DNA of 23,989 nt from Euryarchaeota archaeon UBA28 (GCA_002501605.1 DANW01000011.1:1-23989); one strand, 5' to 3'. Shown: positions 1 through 7,951, counted from the stretch's first letter. Notes: generated by a model from the letters alone, not told the origin. Numbers and translations: made by a program.

Positions 1-18
1 CTCAAGGAATGGTCAATA

Positions 19-846
19 ATGCTAAGCCTATTATCGATTATGTCTTGGTTTGCTGCTGTAATACTCATGTGGACCAGATATCCAATAATGAGAGAGAACT
101 TAGTATTCCTAGTTGTGGCACTCTTCTCTGTCCAGCTTGGTCATATACACTCTCACTCTAAAGCTCCCTTTTTTCCGTACGATTCAGGGATTTCTGACTG
201 GGGCGGAGTTGCGATGGGCAACATGATAATGATTTTTCTTTCTATTTTTGTTGTCCACAGGGCTGTCACGGAAACTAGGGACATACACGTCGAGGAGAAG
301 CACGGTCATCCGGACCCCAGGCTTGTCGAAAAGGCATGGAGCGACCATCGGCTTGATGCATGGAGCTGGAGCTTAGCGCTTTGGGCCCTAATGATCAACA
401 TAATGTCTTGGTCTGGCGCTCATGCCATCTCTCAGAGGCCCCCCCTTGAGGATGGTATTTTCGGGCTATCGGTATTGTATGTATTCTCTGGCGTATTCTC
501 CTTCTTCTTACTGATGCACGTTGTATGGTATCCTCATTTCATGCTAGGAGGGGGAGACCATACAATCCAATCCTCACGAGCGAGAGAGGTTGCGGGAATT
601 GTGACGAGCACCAGGGAAGAAACCCTTCAAGGACTCTGTCCGGTTTGTGGTGCAGAGACCCCAGTTCTAAAGAGACCTTCCGGTTCCATAGAAGTCCACT
701 GCTTCGATAGGGAGTGTTCGGGCTGGGGGACACCGGGAGATTCCTGCTCTTCATGCGGCAAGACAATGCCAATGAGGCTGGAATGCGGAAAATGCGGCAC
801 TAGCGCCTCTGTAACTAGTCATTTCGTTAAGTCCGATGCTTGGTGA
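19..846 (+). CDS. Multi-pass membrane protein with C-terminal double zinc ribbon, function unknown
   Basis: I do not recognise this family. The 275-residue product has about five hydrophobic segments (roughly residues 1-18, 27-43, 63-81, 115-132 and 147-171). A soluble C-terminal tail follows with eight cysteines in four pairs (C207/C210, C228/C233, C243/C246, C256/C259), the pattern of two zinc ribbons. Two His-rich patches lie in loops (near 42-46 and 90-97). The reading frame stays open to the left edge, so a longer gene starting outside the window is possible. The ATG at 19 has an AAGGA about ten bases upstream, which supports it as the start. Its TGA overlaps the GTG of the downstream protease by four bases, indicating co-translation. 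A role beside that membrane protease, for example substrate presentation or membrane quality control, is only an inference. Confidence 0.75.
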   Translation: MLSLLSIMSWFAAVILMWTRYPIMRENLVFLVVALFSVQLGHIHSHSKAPFFPYDSGISDWGGVAMGNMIMIFLSIFVVHRAVTETRDIHVEEKHGHPDPRLVEKAWSDHRLDAWSWSLALWALMINIMSWSGAHAISQRPPLEDGIFGLSVLYVFSGVFSFFLLMHVVWYPHFMLGGGDHTIQSSRAREVAGIVTSTREETLQGLCPVCGAETPVLKRPSGSIEVHCFDRECSGWGTPGDSCSSCGKTMPMRLECGKCGTSASVTSHFVKSDAW

Positions 847-2207
847 GTAATTACTTCGGGGGAACTGTGTTGTCTGATGATGAAGTATTAAGGCATAATT
901 TCCTTAACATAGACGATGAAGAAAGAAATCTTCAGTATAGTAATTCAGGATCAGGATTGGTTGATGATGAATTTGAAAACACCAAAACCATTGACATCTT
1001 AATCAAAGTCGTTTCTGGATTAGTAATCTTCCTAAGTATTTCCATAATATTGCTCTGGGTAACATACCAGTCTGCAGATTTGACCTTTGGCGGTCCGCCC
1101 CAATCCCTCACATTATGGGAGGACCAATACAGAGAAATGACCGGTTTAGATGATGTTAATGGATTAGATGGGAGTGGTACAGTAGTATGTATTGTTGATA
1201 CCGGAATTGATTCCAATCATCCAGACTTAGAACATGCCAATGTCGTTTCTTGGATAGACCTAATTTCCGGGTCGGATTCGCCGTACGATGACGAAGGGCA
1301 CGGCACTGCTATGGCAGGAATAATTGTCTCCAAGGGAGGTTTAAATGGAGTATCTCCAGGGGTTGATCTACTGATAGCAAAGGCGATTTCTGATGATGGT
1401 TCCGGAACTGATGATATCATAGCTGAGGCTGTTGATTGGTGTGTAGAAGAGGGGGCTGATGTCATATCCCTCAGCCTTGGAGGAGGTCAGGGTTTTGGAT
1501 CGGGATTTTTCACGACAGATCAACTTGAGGAAGCGGTTATTCAGGCTTTAGATTCAGGAGTATTTGTGGTAGCAGCTGCAGGAAATGATGGGGAGGACGA
1601 TGATGGTGACGTTGAGTCCCCTGGGTCGGTTGAGGATGTGATATGCGTAGGTGCAGTTACTAGGACTGGCAATGCATGGAGCGGAAGTTCTGAAGGGGAC
1701 AATAATGGTAGACTATGGCCTAACCCAATACTGCCTCGACAGGATCCTGACAAGAAACCGGAGATCGTTGCACCCGGCCATGAAGTTCCAATACTCATGG
1801 CAAGCAGTACAGGAAGCGGGACATGGTGGGGTTGGTCTAGCGGGACCTCGGCAGCTACTGCATGGGTTGCAGGAAGTATTGCAATATTCCTCGAGGCAAA
1901 TCCGGAGATGAAGAGGGGTGGGGCCCAGGGTGGAAGTTCCGCAATATCAGAACTGAAGACAATGATATCGGAAAAATCTGAGATGAAAGAGGGGCAGGAA
2001 AATCACGATGACATATACGGCTATGGATTGCTCAGAATAGATCTCCTGCTAAATGGCACAGACAACTCTAGCACTGAATTAGAGAAGGCCCCTAAGGTAC
2101 AGGAGGCAGTAGGTTTCACTCGAGAACATAGTTCGGACAGTTCTCAAGCCATACGGCGGATTACTGCAAGTGTGCCCCCACTGAGCTCAACGAAAGATAC
2201 TGAGTGA
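843..2207 (+). CDS. Membrane-anchored subtilisin-like serine protease (S8 family)
   Basis: The catalytic triad of the subtilase fold is visible, numbering from the GTG at 843: Asp119 in IVDTGID, His153 in EGHGTAMAG and Ser336 in SGTSAAT. The oxyanion-hole Asn248 is in AAAGND. The N-terminus has about 50 acidic, cytosolic-looking residues, then one hydrophobic segment at about 50-75, then the protease domain (about 105-370) and an acidic/polar C-terminal tail. This predicts a signal-anchored enzyme with its active site outside the cell. No inhibitor_I9-type propeptide is visible between the membrane segment and the catalytic domain, which is unusual for a secreted subtilase. The GTG overlaps the upstream stop (GTGA); an in-frame TTG at 840 is the alternative start. 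The 3' end overlaps the convergent gene by 64 nt. Substrate unknown; probably cleaves exogenous or envelope peptides. Confidence 0.92.
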   Translation: MSNYFGGTVLSDDEVLRHNFLNIDDEERNLQYSNSGSGLVDDEFENTKTIDILIKVVSGLVIFLSISIILLWVTYQSADLTFGGPPQSLTLWEDQYREMTGLDDVNGLDGSGTVVCIVDTGIDSNHPDLEHANVVSWIDLISGSDSPYDDEGHGTAMAGIIVSKGGLNGVSPGVDLLIAKAISDDGSGTDDIIAEAVDWCVEEGADVISLSLGGGQGFGSGFFTTDQLEEAVIQALDSGVFVVAAAGNDGEDDDGDVESPGSVEDVICVGAVTRTGNAWSGSSEGDNNGRLWPNPILPRQDPDKKPEIVAPGHEVPILMASSTGSGTWWGWSSGTSAATAWVAGSIAIFLEANPEMKRGGAQGGSSAISELKTMISEKSEMKEGQENHDDIYGYGLLRIDLLLNGTDNSSTELEKAPKVQEAVGFTREHSSDSSQAIRRITASVPPLSSTKDTE

Positions 2208-2959
2208 TTCTCGCTAACCCTCTTGATGAATGAAATCCATTTATTGAAAGCAATAACCTTGGTCTGCGCCTCGGTTGGCTTCTCGCCCTCTTCAGGAAAC
2301 CCAACATCCCCAGTTGGGACCTCTGGTTCGGGAACTATCAGTAGGCCGTCAGGAGATAGAATATCAAATGCTGAAGAGGCCGCCTCCGGTCTTTCTGAGT
2401 CTGGAAGGTCCACTATAATCAGAGAAACTGGGAGCGGGATATCGCTCGGCCTAGCTGACGATGGTAGTGAGGCCGCTGCCGCAGACCAGCTCGTGACCTC
2501 CGCAGTTATTTCCGACCATGGTTTCGCTACTACTCTGGACCATGTTTCAGCATTGTATCTTTTGATTAATCTATCAATTATGACCCCGAATCTGGCACCC
2601 TCTTCAACTATAATGAATGAGTCTGGTTTCAAGTCAATACTCTGTTTTTCATCGGTTGGTTCTGCACACCAGAGATCGAAAAGCCATGCCGAGAGGTGAC
2701 CAATCCCTCCTCCGACCAAAATCGCGTTACCGAGAGGTACTCTTGATGTGATATCCCTGATCCTAACTCTCAATGATCTGGGCATAGTTCTGAGTCCCAT
2801 TAGTAACATCTGCTCTCCAATTGATGAGGCTATCTCAGGTTCCTTATCCGATCTACCTGAGTCCCCAGACAGCAACCTTTCGAGCATCTCTGCTTCGGAC
2901 ATCTGAGGAAGCCCAAACCCACCAGCATCGGCGACCATGATTAGCGATAGTATCACCAT
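2144..2959 (-). CDS. Rossmann-fold, SAM-dependent methyltransferase-like protein
   Basis: The 271-residue protein shows class I methyltransferase landmarks. A glycine-rich motif I (ILVGGGIGHLS, about 80-90) is followed by an acidic motif II position at the end of the next strand (IIVEE, 116-120). A motif IV-like strand LIIVDLPD lies at about 180-187, and SPDGLLIV at about 202-209 is typical of the strand after motif V. The first 60 residues look like a helical extension. Substrate cannot be read from the sequence, and a catalytically inactive Rossmann protein is possible. An alternative start is the ATG at 2938; neither start has a clear ribosome site. It diverges from the zinc-finger gene at 3016 with only 56 bp between them, so the promoters must overlap. 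Its last 64 bases lie antisense to the protease gene end. Confidence 0.7.
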   Translation of the reverse strand: MVILSLIMVADAGGFGLPQMSEAEMLERLLSGDSGRSDKEPEIASSIGEQMLLMGLRTMPRSLRVRIRDITSRVPLGNAILVGGGIGHLSAWLFDLWCAEPTDEKQSIDLKPDSFIIVEEGARFGVIIDRLIKRYNAETWSRVVAKPWSEITAEVTSWSAAAASLPSSARPSDIPLPVSLIIVDLPDSERPEAASSAFDILSPDGLLIVPEPEVPTGDVGFPEEGEKPTEAQTKVIAFNKWISFIKRVSENHSVSFVELSGGTLAVIRRMA

Positions 2960-3015
2960 TATTCAAGATTAGTCTATGAGGATGCCTTCAAGAGAGTTGT
3001 TGAAGCCGAAGGTTC

Positions 3016-3621
3016 ATGGACGAGGAGGCGGGCGATAATGAGGTCGTTGACGTTACGGTGTGTCCAAGGTGTTCGATTATGACCGAGCACACAATTCTGA
3101 AGAAGTCTTCGAAGGGCAAAGGAGAAGACTTGCTTGTTAGATGTCAAGAGTGCTCTGAGGTGCATCTTCTAAACTTGAGGCCCTCAACTTTGGCAAAGGT
3201 AAGGGTCACCCTATCTCATGGATCGGATAGTAAGTCTATACTATTGGAGTCGGACTCTGATGAAATAATCTCAGTAGGTGATTTATTCCAGTTTGGGGAC
3301 TCTCATTGGTCAGTGACTAGGATAGAGGTTGGAGACAAAATGTCTGTCGATTCCTGCCCTGCAAAGGAAATCGTATCAATGTGGTCCGTGAATAAAGACA
3401 CCTGTGTTGTCAAGATTACGTTGACTGACGAAGAAAATAGTGTATCTTCAACCATTGATTGTGACCCTGAGAAAGAGTTCTCTTGTGGGACAGTGATGAG
3501 GATTGACGGAAGGAGATGGAGGATTAGGGCCATACACACTGGTGAGGGGAGGACTTTGCGTGGGAAGAGAGTCGCTGCCGACATACGCAGAATGTATCTT
3601 CACCCTGTGTTAAAGAGCTAG
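3016..3621 (+). CDS. HVO_0476-like archaeal zinc-finger protein
   Basis: The 201-residue protein opens with a single zinc ribbon: C16-x2-C19 with TEHTIL just after it, and C43-x2-C46 followed by VHLL. This arrangement and length match my recollection of the archaeal HVO_0476 family, whose biochemical role is not established. The remainder (about 55-200) is beta-rich, with two similar halves, each containing a short stretch around W98 or W168 (HWSVTRIE and RWRIRAIH). It looks like two repeats of a small domain linked by a charged hinge. A nucleic-acid or ribosome-associated role is an inference from the ribbon and archaeal distribution. The stop codon TAG directly abuts the stop of the convergent proline dehydrogenase gene. 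Confidence 0.75.
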   Translation: MDEEAGDNEVVDVTVCPRCSIMTEHTILKKSSKGKGEDLLVRCQECSEVHLLNLRPSTLAKVRVTLSHGSDSKSILLESDSDEIISVGDLFQFGDSHWSVTRIEVGDKMSVDSCPAKEIVSMWSVNKDTCVVKITLTDEENSVSSTIDCDPEKEFSCGTVMRIDGRRWRIRAIHTGEGRTLRGKRVAADIRRMYLHPVLKS

Positions 3622-4578
3622 CTATCTTCTATTAGTCCACGGCATTAGAAGAGCCTTTAGTACATGGGTTGCAACTTCCGGGTTTTCATTTAATCTCCTG
3701 ATTCCATATTCATACCAATCCTTTCCGTACGGGACGTAAATCCTAGTAAGATGTCCATCCCCTGATAGCTTTCTTCTGAGGTCCCCTCTTACACCAAGGA
3801 GGAACTGAAATTCATATCCCGGGCCCTTGCCCGCCGAGGTTGTCTTTTTGCCGGTTGAGGAGAGGCCATATTTTTCCAATAGTTTGAGTGATTTATCTAT
3901 TACAGGGTAGTCATGAGACGCTATTGCAGTGTATGCCCCTCTGTCCAACATCGCTTCGATGGCGTTGTTTGTGGCATTTACAATATCATTATACCCAGTG
4001 TATGCTATTTCTTCCGGTTCAAGATATATCCCCTTGCAAATCCGGAAGTCGGCATCATCGCCTAGCATATCACAGATTTTCTCTATATCTGAGATTGTAC
4101 GAAACAGCCTGCCCTGAAGAACAACGCCAATGTTTGACAAACCATGTGATCTGATTCTAGCCATAATGTCTATTGTTGAGTCTGTAACACGGCTATCTTC
4201 CATGTCGAGTCTCACGAAGATATTATTTTCTGAGGCCTTTCTAGTTATTTGAAGTATTTTATCGTATGCAGATTCTTGATCTATCAATAGTCCAAATGCT
4301 GTCGGCTTTACTGAAATATGGGCATCAATTTTGGTTTTGACTATCGAGTCAATAAGCAAGGAGTATTCTTCTAAAAAGAAATCTGCCTCCTGAAGGGAAG
4401 TTATTTCCTCTCCCAGTACGTCTACTGTGAAGCATGCCCCCTCAGATGAGAGCTTTTTCATCGTTGAGATGGCATCTTCGAGTTTCGAGCCGGCAACATA
4501 CCTACTAGCCACCATTCTGATTATGAACTTAGGAGCCAGAGGCATTGTCGCGACAATTAGCCTCCCGAGCAATGCCAT
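3622..4578 (-). CDS. Proline dehydrogenase (FAD-dependent, monofunctional)
   Basis: The 318-residue product has the length of a monofunctional PRODH and its diagnostic motifs. These are ISVKPTAFGL at about 88-97, RLDMEDS at 123-129, the strand RICKGIY at 179-185, EFQFLLG at 256-262, and the C-terminal signature VPYGKDWYEYGIRRLNEN at 282-299. The RR pair in that signature binds the proline carboxylate in known structures. The enzyme oxidises L-proline to 1-pyrroline-5-carboxylate and passes electrons to the respiratory chain. A P5C dehydrogenase partner is not in this window. It lies 33 bp downstream of dtdA on the same strand, so co-transcription is likely. The ATG at 4578 is the only early start. 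Its product feeds the glutamate pool used by gdhA further along. Confidence 0.92.
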   Translation of the reverse strand: MALLGRLIVATMPLAPKFIIRMVASRYVAGSKLEDAISTMKKLSSEGACFTVDVLGEEITSLQEADFFLEEYSLLIDSIVKTKIDAHISVKPTAFGLLIDQESAYDKILQITRKASENNIFVRLDMEDSRVTDSTIDIMARIRSHGLSNIGVVLQGRLFRTISDIEKICDMLGDDADFRICKGIYLEPEEIAYTGYNDIVNATNNAIEAMLDRGAYTAIASHDYPVIDKSLKLLEKYGLSSTGKKTTSAGKGPGYEFQFLLGVRGDLRRKLSGDGHLTRIYVPYGKDWYEYGIRRLNENPEVATHVLKALLMPWTNRR

Positions 4579-4611
4579 CCTTACGTGGGAAGGGCAGGGG
4601 AGACTTCAGAA

Positions 4612-5556
4612 TTACCCTCCAGTAATGTCCTTTCCCCTTCTCAATTGTATTCCCCTCTCGGAAAGAAAACTCTCTACCTTTTTTCTTTGCCGACCTTTGA
4701 AAGATTTCCTATCCATGTGCACGAAAATCTGCCCGCCGGGAAAGGACTTCTTGGTAGAGCTGACAGCCGACAGTATCGTTTTTTGCCAAGGATGATTGGT
4801 TTCATCGTCTTCGAGTGATTCTGATTCGGAGAAATCGAGAGAATAACTCGCAATAATGTGTCCAAGCCACATATCACCTTCCTCTAGCACTGCCCTGTGC
4901 CGGGGAGAATAGTGCCCACCTCCTAGGCCGATCATAACCTCTCCGTCTCCTTCCCATAATCCCATTTGAATTCCATCTTTCAGTCCCAATATCTTGGAAA
5001 GAAGGTACGCCCACAGATTGAGTGCATCATCTCTAGACCAATCCGCTTCCGTGGAGCCAATCTCTAGGTAAAGGGTCGGAGTTTCGAGTACCGGGCCATG
5101 GTGAGTAGCTTCCAGAGTTAGGTCGAAATGATCGTCCAATTTCCTTTTTCTCGCCTCTACCAACATCTCTCTGAAGATAGTAGCAAATCTTGGGGAAGGA
5201 GGTACTAATACCCCGTTGATTCCCCCTGCCATACCTTTCTCTCCCTCAGGGATAACGCCAGGTAGTCCGATTGCATGTAGCGTTATTGCGGGAGTATCTG
5301 TGGATGACACGTGCCTTGAGAGAACAAGTACCTCATCCACTGTACAATTCAATTCTCTTTCATGAGCTTTGTCGATTGAATCGGCATCAACATGTATTTG
5401 TTCGATACTAAGCAAATGAACATCTGAATTGATTGATTTTGAGACTTTGCCATGGTTAAAAATTTCTGGCTTGGTCCATGAAGAGTACTCTTGTAGGGCG
5501 TTCCTGAGATTCACCGAGGCATCGTCTGCTAGGGAGCAGAGGACTAAGGTCACCAT
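4612..5556 (-). CDS. dtdA: D-aminoacyl-tRNA deacylase, archaeal DtdA/DTD2 type
   Basis: This zinc-dependent enzyme frees tRNA from mischarged D-amino acids. Conserved archaeal/plant DTD2 motifs are present, numbered from the start chosen here: LSRHVSSTDTPAITLHAIG at 79-97, TLEATHHGP at 147-155, TLYLEIGSTEADW at 161-173 and GLGGGHYSPRH at 210-220. The His residues are candidate metal ligands. I placed the start at the ATG at 5556, giving an N-terminus MVTLVLCSLADDAS that matches the usual short first strand. An in-frame ATG at 5574 would add six residues. The 314-residue length is somewhat longer than typical archaeal members, with an acidic SESLEDDE insertion near 244-251. It heads a likely two-gene unit with proline dehydrogenase. 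The start codon overlaps or nearly touches that of the divergent gene on the other strand. Confidence 0.93.
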   Translation of the reverse strand: MVTLVLCSLADDASVNLRNALQEYSSWTKPEIFNHGKVSKSINSDVHLLSIEQIHVDADSIDKAHERELNCTVDEVLVLSRHVSSTDTPAITLHAIGLPGVIPEGEKGMAGGINGVLVPPSPRFATIFREMLVEARKRKLDDHFDLTLEATHHGPVLETPTLYLEIGSTEADWSRDDALNLWAYLLSKILGLKDGIQMGLWEGDGEVMIGLGGGHYSPRHRAVLEEGDMWLGHIIASYSLDFSESESLEDDETNHPWQKTILSAVSSTKKSFPGGQIFVHMDRKSFKGRQRKKVESFLSERGIQLRRGKDITGG

Positions 5557-5572
5557 GATTGGGATAGGGCAC

Positions 5573-6571
5573 ATGTATTCAATACCACAGCCACACCTTC
5601 AAGCATTAGAGCTTCTCGGAAATGGCATGGTAGGTGGCGTTGGGTTCAGTCCGATTAGGATTGACAAAGGCAGTAGCTATTCTTTGGTAATAGGTTCTGA
5701 TGGAGAGACATTGAAGGTTACCTTGGATGATTTGGGTGGCCATGAAATCTCTTTTCCATTCCCGGGCCCATCGTCCTGTGGAGCTATAATCTCAGATAGA
5801 TGGATAGGGTCTTGGGCAAATTTAGCAATCCGAAAGGCATTCATGGGCTCGTTTCCATTGGATGAAAACTGGGCTGATGCAGGTGAGCAAACCGAAAAAG
5901 AAGAAGATGTCGAATCTCCCTATATCAGCAATACAGCAGTCTGGACAAGAGAGCTTCAATCTGAACCTATTGCCATGTGTAATGTCGGGGAAAATTTGGT
6001 CTTTTCATGTCTGAGAACAGGAATTTACATGATAGACTCAGAAGCGAGAGAGATTTGGCGTTCCCCCTACCCAGTATGGAGAGAGCTAGAAGATGTCGCT
6101 CACATCGATTCAATCGTTTCTATGATTCACATTGGAGATGAATTATACTGTTTTACTTCCTCGGGTGGGTTTTCCATAATTTCAGATTCAAGGGGAATAG
6201 AGAAGAGTAACGGCATTCTTCCAAACCTGCCCGGAAAGGTTCACAAGGTAATGTATAATGAAATCTCTGGATGGATAATTATGCTCCATGGGAGAAATGT
6301 GGCATTCTTGTCTGATTTATTCGCTAAACCGGAACTAATGCGTGTTCCCGGTCCCGTTCTCGATGCAATCCCTGTATCGGGCGGATGGGTGTGGACTGGC
6401 TGGAGGCATGATGGGATCATGAGGAGAGAATTATCTTCCGGAGAAATTGCCGATGGAGAGATTTGTGCGAGAGACGAGATAGGCGTATCGCTGTTAGGAG
6501 AAAAGGTCCTGACGAACAGTGGAACATGGGCTGATCTTGCGCAATCAATAAAATCTAAGGCAAAGGAATAG
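5573..6571 (+). CDS. Uncharacterised protein, probably beta-propeller-like
   Basis: I do not recognise the family. The product (332 residues from the ATG at 5573, 338 from the ATG at 5555) has no signal peptide or membrane segment. The second half alternates short hydrophobic strands with small polar turns (NLVFSCLRTGIYMID, IVSMIHIGDELYCF, GWIIMLHGRNVAFLSD), the rhythm of a propeller or WD/PQQ-like fold. A Glu-rich linker (EQTEKEEDVE) lies near residue 110. The frame continues open upstream to 5429 inside dtdA antisense, but those residues are probably not translated. The ATG at 5555 has AAGGT four bases before it; the ATG at 5573 avoids overlap with dtdA. The 3' end overlaps rps27ae by 17 nt in the convergent direction. 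Confidence 0.7.
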   Translation: MYSIPQPHLQALELLGNGMVGGVGFSPIRIDKGSSYSLVIGSDGETLKVTLDDLGGHEISFPFPGPSSCGAIISDRWIGSWANLAIRKAFMGSFPLDENWADAGEQTEKEEDVESPYISNTAVWTRELQSEPIAMCNVGENLVFSCLRTGIYMIDSEAREIWRSPYPVWRELEDVAHIDSIVSMIHIGDELYCFTSSGGFSIISDSRGIEKSNGILPNLPGKVHKVMYNEISGWIIMLHGRNVAFLSDLFAKPELMRVPGPVLDAIPVSGGWVWTGWRHDGIMRRELSSGEIADGEICARDEIGVSLLGEKVLTNSGTWADLAQSIKSKAKE

Positions 6572-6731
6572 TGTAGCCGCACTTGCCACAGGATTTTCGA
6601 TCTTTGTGGACTGCTAGAAATACACCAGCTCCGCAGCCTGGCTGTGGGCAGGTCTCTCCTCTGACGAGTTTTCCATCGTCATCAATCTTGTACTTTGACC
6701 ACTTTGCATTAGCATTCGGACTATCTGACAT
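6555..6731 (-). CDS. rps27ae: Small-subunit ribosomal protein eS31 (S27Ae)
   Basis: This 58-residue gene is easily missed because of its size. The translation begins MSDSPNANAKWSKYKI and carries the C4 zinc ribbon of archaeal S27Ae: C28 and C33 in CPQPGCG, C48 and C51 in SCGKCGY. It lacks the ubiquitin fusion of eukaryotic homologues, as expected in archaea. Its ATG shares one base with the TGA of rps24e (TGATG), and a GGAGG lies ten bases upstream inside rps24e, so translation is coupled. It is the last gene of the rpo7-spt4-rps24e-rps27ae run, a conserved archaeal gene order. Its final 17 bases are antisense to the end of the gene at 5573-6571, leaving no room for its own terminator. Confidence 0.95.
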   Translation of the reverse strand: MSDSPNANAKWSKYKIDDDGKLVRGETCPQPGCGAGVFLAVHKDRKSCGKCGYTIPLP

Positions 6732-7045
6732 CACTCATCGCCTCCTTCTGAATCATCTGACTGGTCACCTCGAATTCTCTTGTGCCTCTCTACAATGAAG
6801 TCTGGTTCGATATTAGATGCCTCTTCCGACGAATATATTAGAGCTAGTCCTGTTGTCCTTGGCATTCCAAATCTTGTTGAGACGTCTTTGATGAAAACCA
6901 ATTCTTCTCTAGCCCCGGGCTCTGATTTAGCGGCAGCTGAGACCATTTGTGAAAGGTCGGGAGTGGGAGAATTCGGGTGGTCCCAAACGAATTTTATCTC
7001 TACTCTGTTAAGCAACGGGTTATCTTTTCTCTCAATTACCTGCAT
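6731..7045 (-). CDS. rps24e: Small-subunit ribosomal protein eS24 (S24e)
   Basis: The 104-residue protein matches archaeal/eukaryotic S24e. It has the N-terminal strand VIERKDNPLLNRVEIKF, the central helix-strand region with VFIKDVSTRFGMPRTTGLA at about 51-69, and a C-terminal stretch rich in Arg/Lys (VERHKRIRG) followed by an acidic tail DDSEGGDE. It is a structural component of the 30S subunit. It lies eight bases after spt4 with an AGGTGAT ribosome site before its ATG, and overlaps the start of rps27ae by one base. Confidence 0.96.
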   Translation of the reverse strand: MQVIERKDNPLLNRVEIKFVWDHPNSPTPDLSQMVSAAAKSEPGAREELVFIKDVSTRFGMPRTTGLALIYSSEEASNIEPDFIVERHKRIRGDQSDDSEGGDE

Positions 7046-7053
7046 AAAATCAC

Positions 7054-7272
7054 CTACCTAATGTTCACCTTCAGTGCGTAATTCCCTGGTCTTGAGATAT
7101 TCAATCTCTTAGCTACTTCTGACCTACTCGGGTTTAGTATGACGACGAATCCTTGCCAGTCTGTGGTTACGGGTGCATTCGGGCAATGAGGGCATTGGGG
7201 GGGGTCGCTCCTCTTCTCGGGATCAGGAAGAATCTGGTTGCATTCTCCGCATGCAAACTGTTGCTTGGCCAT
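7054..7272 (-). CDS. spt4: Transcription elongation factor Spt4 (RpoE'')
   Basis: The 72-residue protein has the Spt4 zinc finger (C8-x2-C11, C27-x2-C30) and the C-terminal segment WQGFVVILNPSRSEVAKRL that forms the Spt5-binding surface in characterised homologues. Spt4 pairs with the NGN domain of Spt5 to close the clamp of archaeal RNA polymerase and increase processivity; spt5 is not in this window. The ATG lies one base after the rpo7 stop, with GGAG in the rpo7 tail serving as ribosome site. Membership in the rpo7 cluster is the classical archaeal arrangement. Confidence 0.96.
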   Translation of the reverse strand: MAKQQFACGECNQILPDPEKRSDPPQCPHCPNAPVTTDWQGFVVILNPSRSEVAKRLNISRPGNYALKVNIR

Positions 7273-7273
7273 C

Positions 7274-7822
7274 CTAATCAGTCTCCTTCAACCAACCTGC
7301 TGCGCCGAGACCGTCCATCTTGCAGTTGAGGCCTATCTTGCTGGCCCTTGGATCGTTCTGATTAATTGCCTTGGAGACAACCCTAGATCTTACATGAGAT
7401 CCCTCTTCGATGTGCTTACCAGACTGTGACCCTTCAATTCTTCTTATGCCCATATTAACCTGGATTGGCTCATCCAGAATTTGAGACTTGTGAAGTAGCG
7501 CTTCAACAGGGCCTATCCTAACGAAAGCACCATACTCCGAGACATCTGAGACGTATCCATCTACAACTTCATTATTCTCCATGTTGAACAATAAGGCTTT
7601 GAAACTGACGGCTTGATAAATGGCTCCATCCCCATGAATAATTCTACCTCTTCCGACTGGCTTATGATCAAATGTCAAGACCGTGTAGTTCTCATCCACG
7701 TCGAACCTTCCTTCGAACGCGTCATTGGCCAGACTGTCGATATGATCTACTAGGCTCTGACCCTCTCTAATGTATTCAGCGGGAATACGGATAGTGTCCT
7801 CTCTCTCTACTATACTGTACAT
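7274..7822 (-). CDS. rpo7: DNA-directed RNA polymerase subunit Rpo7 (RpoE')
   Basis: The product (182 residues) begins MYSIVEREDTIRIPAEYI, the standard N-terminus of the archaeal Rpo7 tip domain. An S1/OB domain follows with GYVSDVSEYGAFVRIGPVEAL around residues 85-105 and a basic C-terminus. Rpo7 forms the stalk with Rpo4, binds nascent RNA and assists open-complex formation and termination. I chose the ATG at 7822 because it gives the family N-terminus and is preceded by GGAGG with an A-rich spacer. The frame remains open upstream to 7891, but that extension is not family-like and overlaps a hairpin in the leader. It is the first gene of the four-gene operon. Confidence 0.96.
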   Translation of the reverse strand: MYSIVEREDTIRIPAEYIREGQSLVDHIDSLANDAFEGRFDVDENYTVLTFDHKPVGRGRIIHGDGAIYQAVSFKALLFNMENNEVVDGYVSDVSEYGAFVRIGPVEALLHKSQILDEPIQVNMGIRRIEGSQSGKHIEEGSHVRSRVVSKAINQNDPRASKIGLNCKMDGLGAAGWLKETD

Positions 7823-7930
7823 CGTTTTTTCCTCCGGTTGACGGCCCTCTCCGAGGTTCGCCAGGACGGGGGTTTCCCTCCCGTCCTTCATCGGCTGTGC
7901 CTCTGGAGGAGAAGTCCGTGTGTCCCGGCG
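7823..7930 (-). promoter_or_regulatory. Structured 5' leader of the rpo7 operon
   Basis: Read in the rpo7 direction, bases 7887-7863 form an eight-pair stem (AGGACGGG with CCCGTCCT). It is continued past one bulged A by two G-C pairs and capped by a GAAA tetraloop. The bases just after it (GGCG, 7862-7859) can pair with CGCC at 7930-7927, closing a multi-branch element. Alternatively, the nine bases 7930-7922 can pair with 7867-7859 (one G-U), which would disrupt the hairpin. Nearer the gene, CCTCGG can pair with the ribosome site CCGGAGG. I infer a regulatory leader, possibly autoregulatory; no known riboswitch class is recognised. Confidence 0.4.
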
Positions 7931-7942
7931 ACCTGCCTCTCC

Positions 7943-7951
7943 TGTATAAGC
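7943..7951 (-). promoter_or_regulatory. Candidate TATA box for the rpo7 operon
   Basis: Reading on the minus strand, CTTATACA lies about 25 bases before the beginning of the structured leader, which suits archaeal TBP spacing. A second candidate, TTTATTCAA near 7981-7989, would give a leader about 40 bases longer. Neither has been tested. Confidence 0.35.

Noticed and set aside
2223..2699. 158-codon open frame on the plus strand antisense to the methyltransferase-like gene
   Set aside because: Low-complexity Ser/Gly/Pro composition and no recognisable motif; the minus-strand frame has clear Rossmann motifs.
4427..4818. Plus-strand open frames across the proline dehydrogenase/dtdA junction
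   Set aside because: They span the start and end of two well-supported minus-strand genes and show no family resemblance.
5429..5554. Upstream extension of the plus-strand gene into dtdA
   Set aside because: These codons lie antisense to conserved dtdA sequence and internal ATGs at 5555 and 5573 give a sensible start.
7274..7891. N-terminally extended Rpo7 starting at 7891
   Set aside because: The extra 23 residues do not match the family, the ATG at 7822 has a strong ribosome site, and the extension overlaps the leader hairpin.
7905..7918. GGAGGAGAAGTCCG on the plus strand resembles the RNase P RNA CR-I element
   Set aside because: It has an extra base relative to the consensus, no matching distal conserved element follows, and the surface-protein gene begins too soon for an RNA of about 300 nt.
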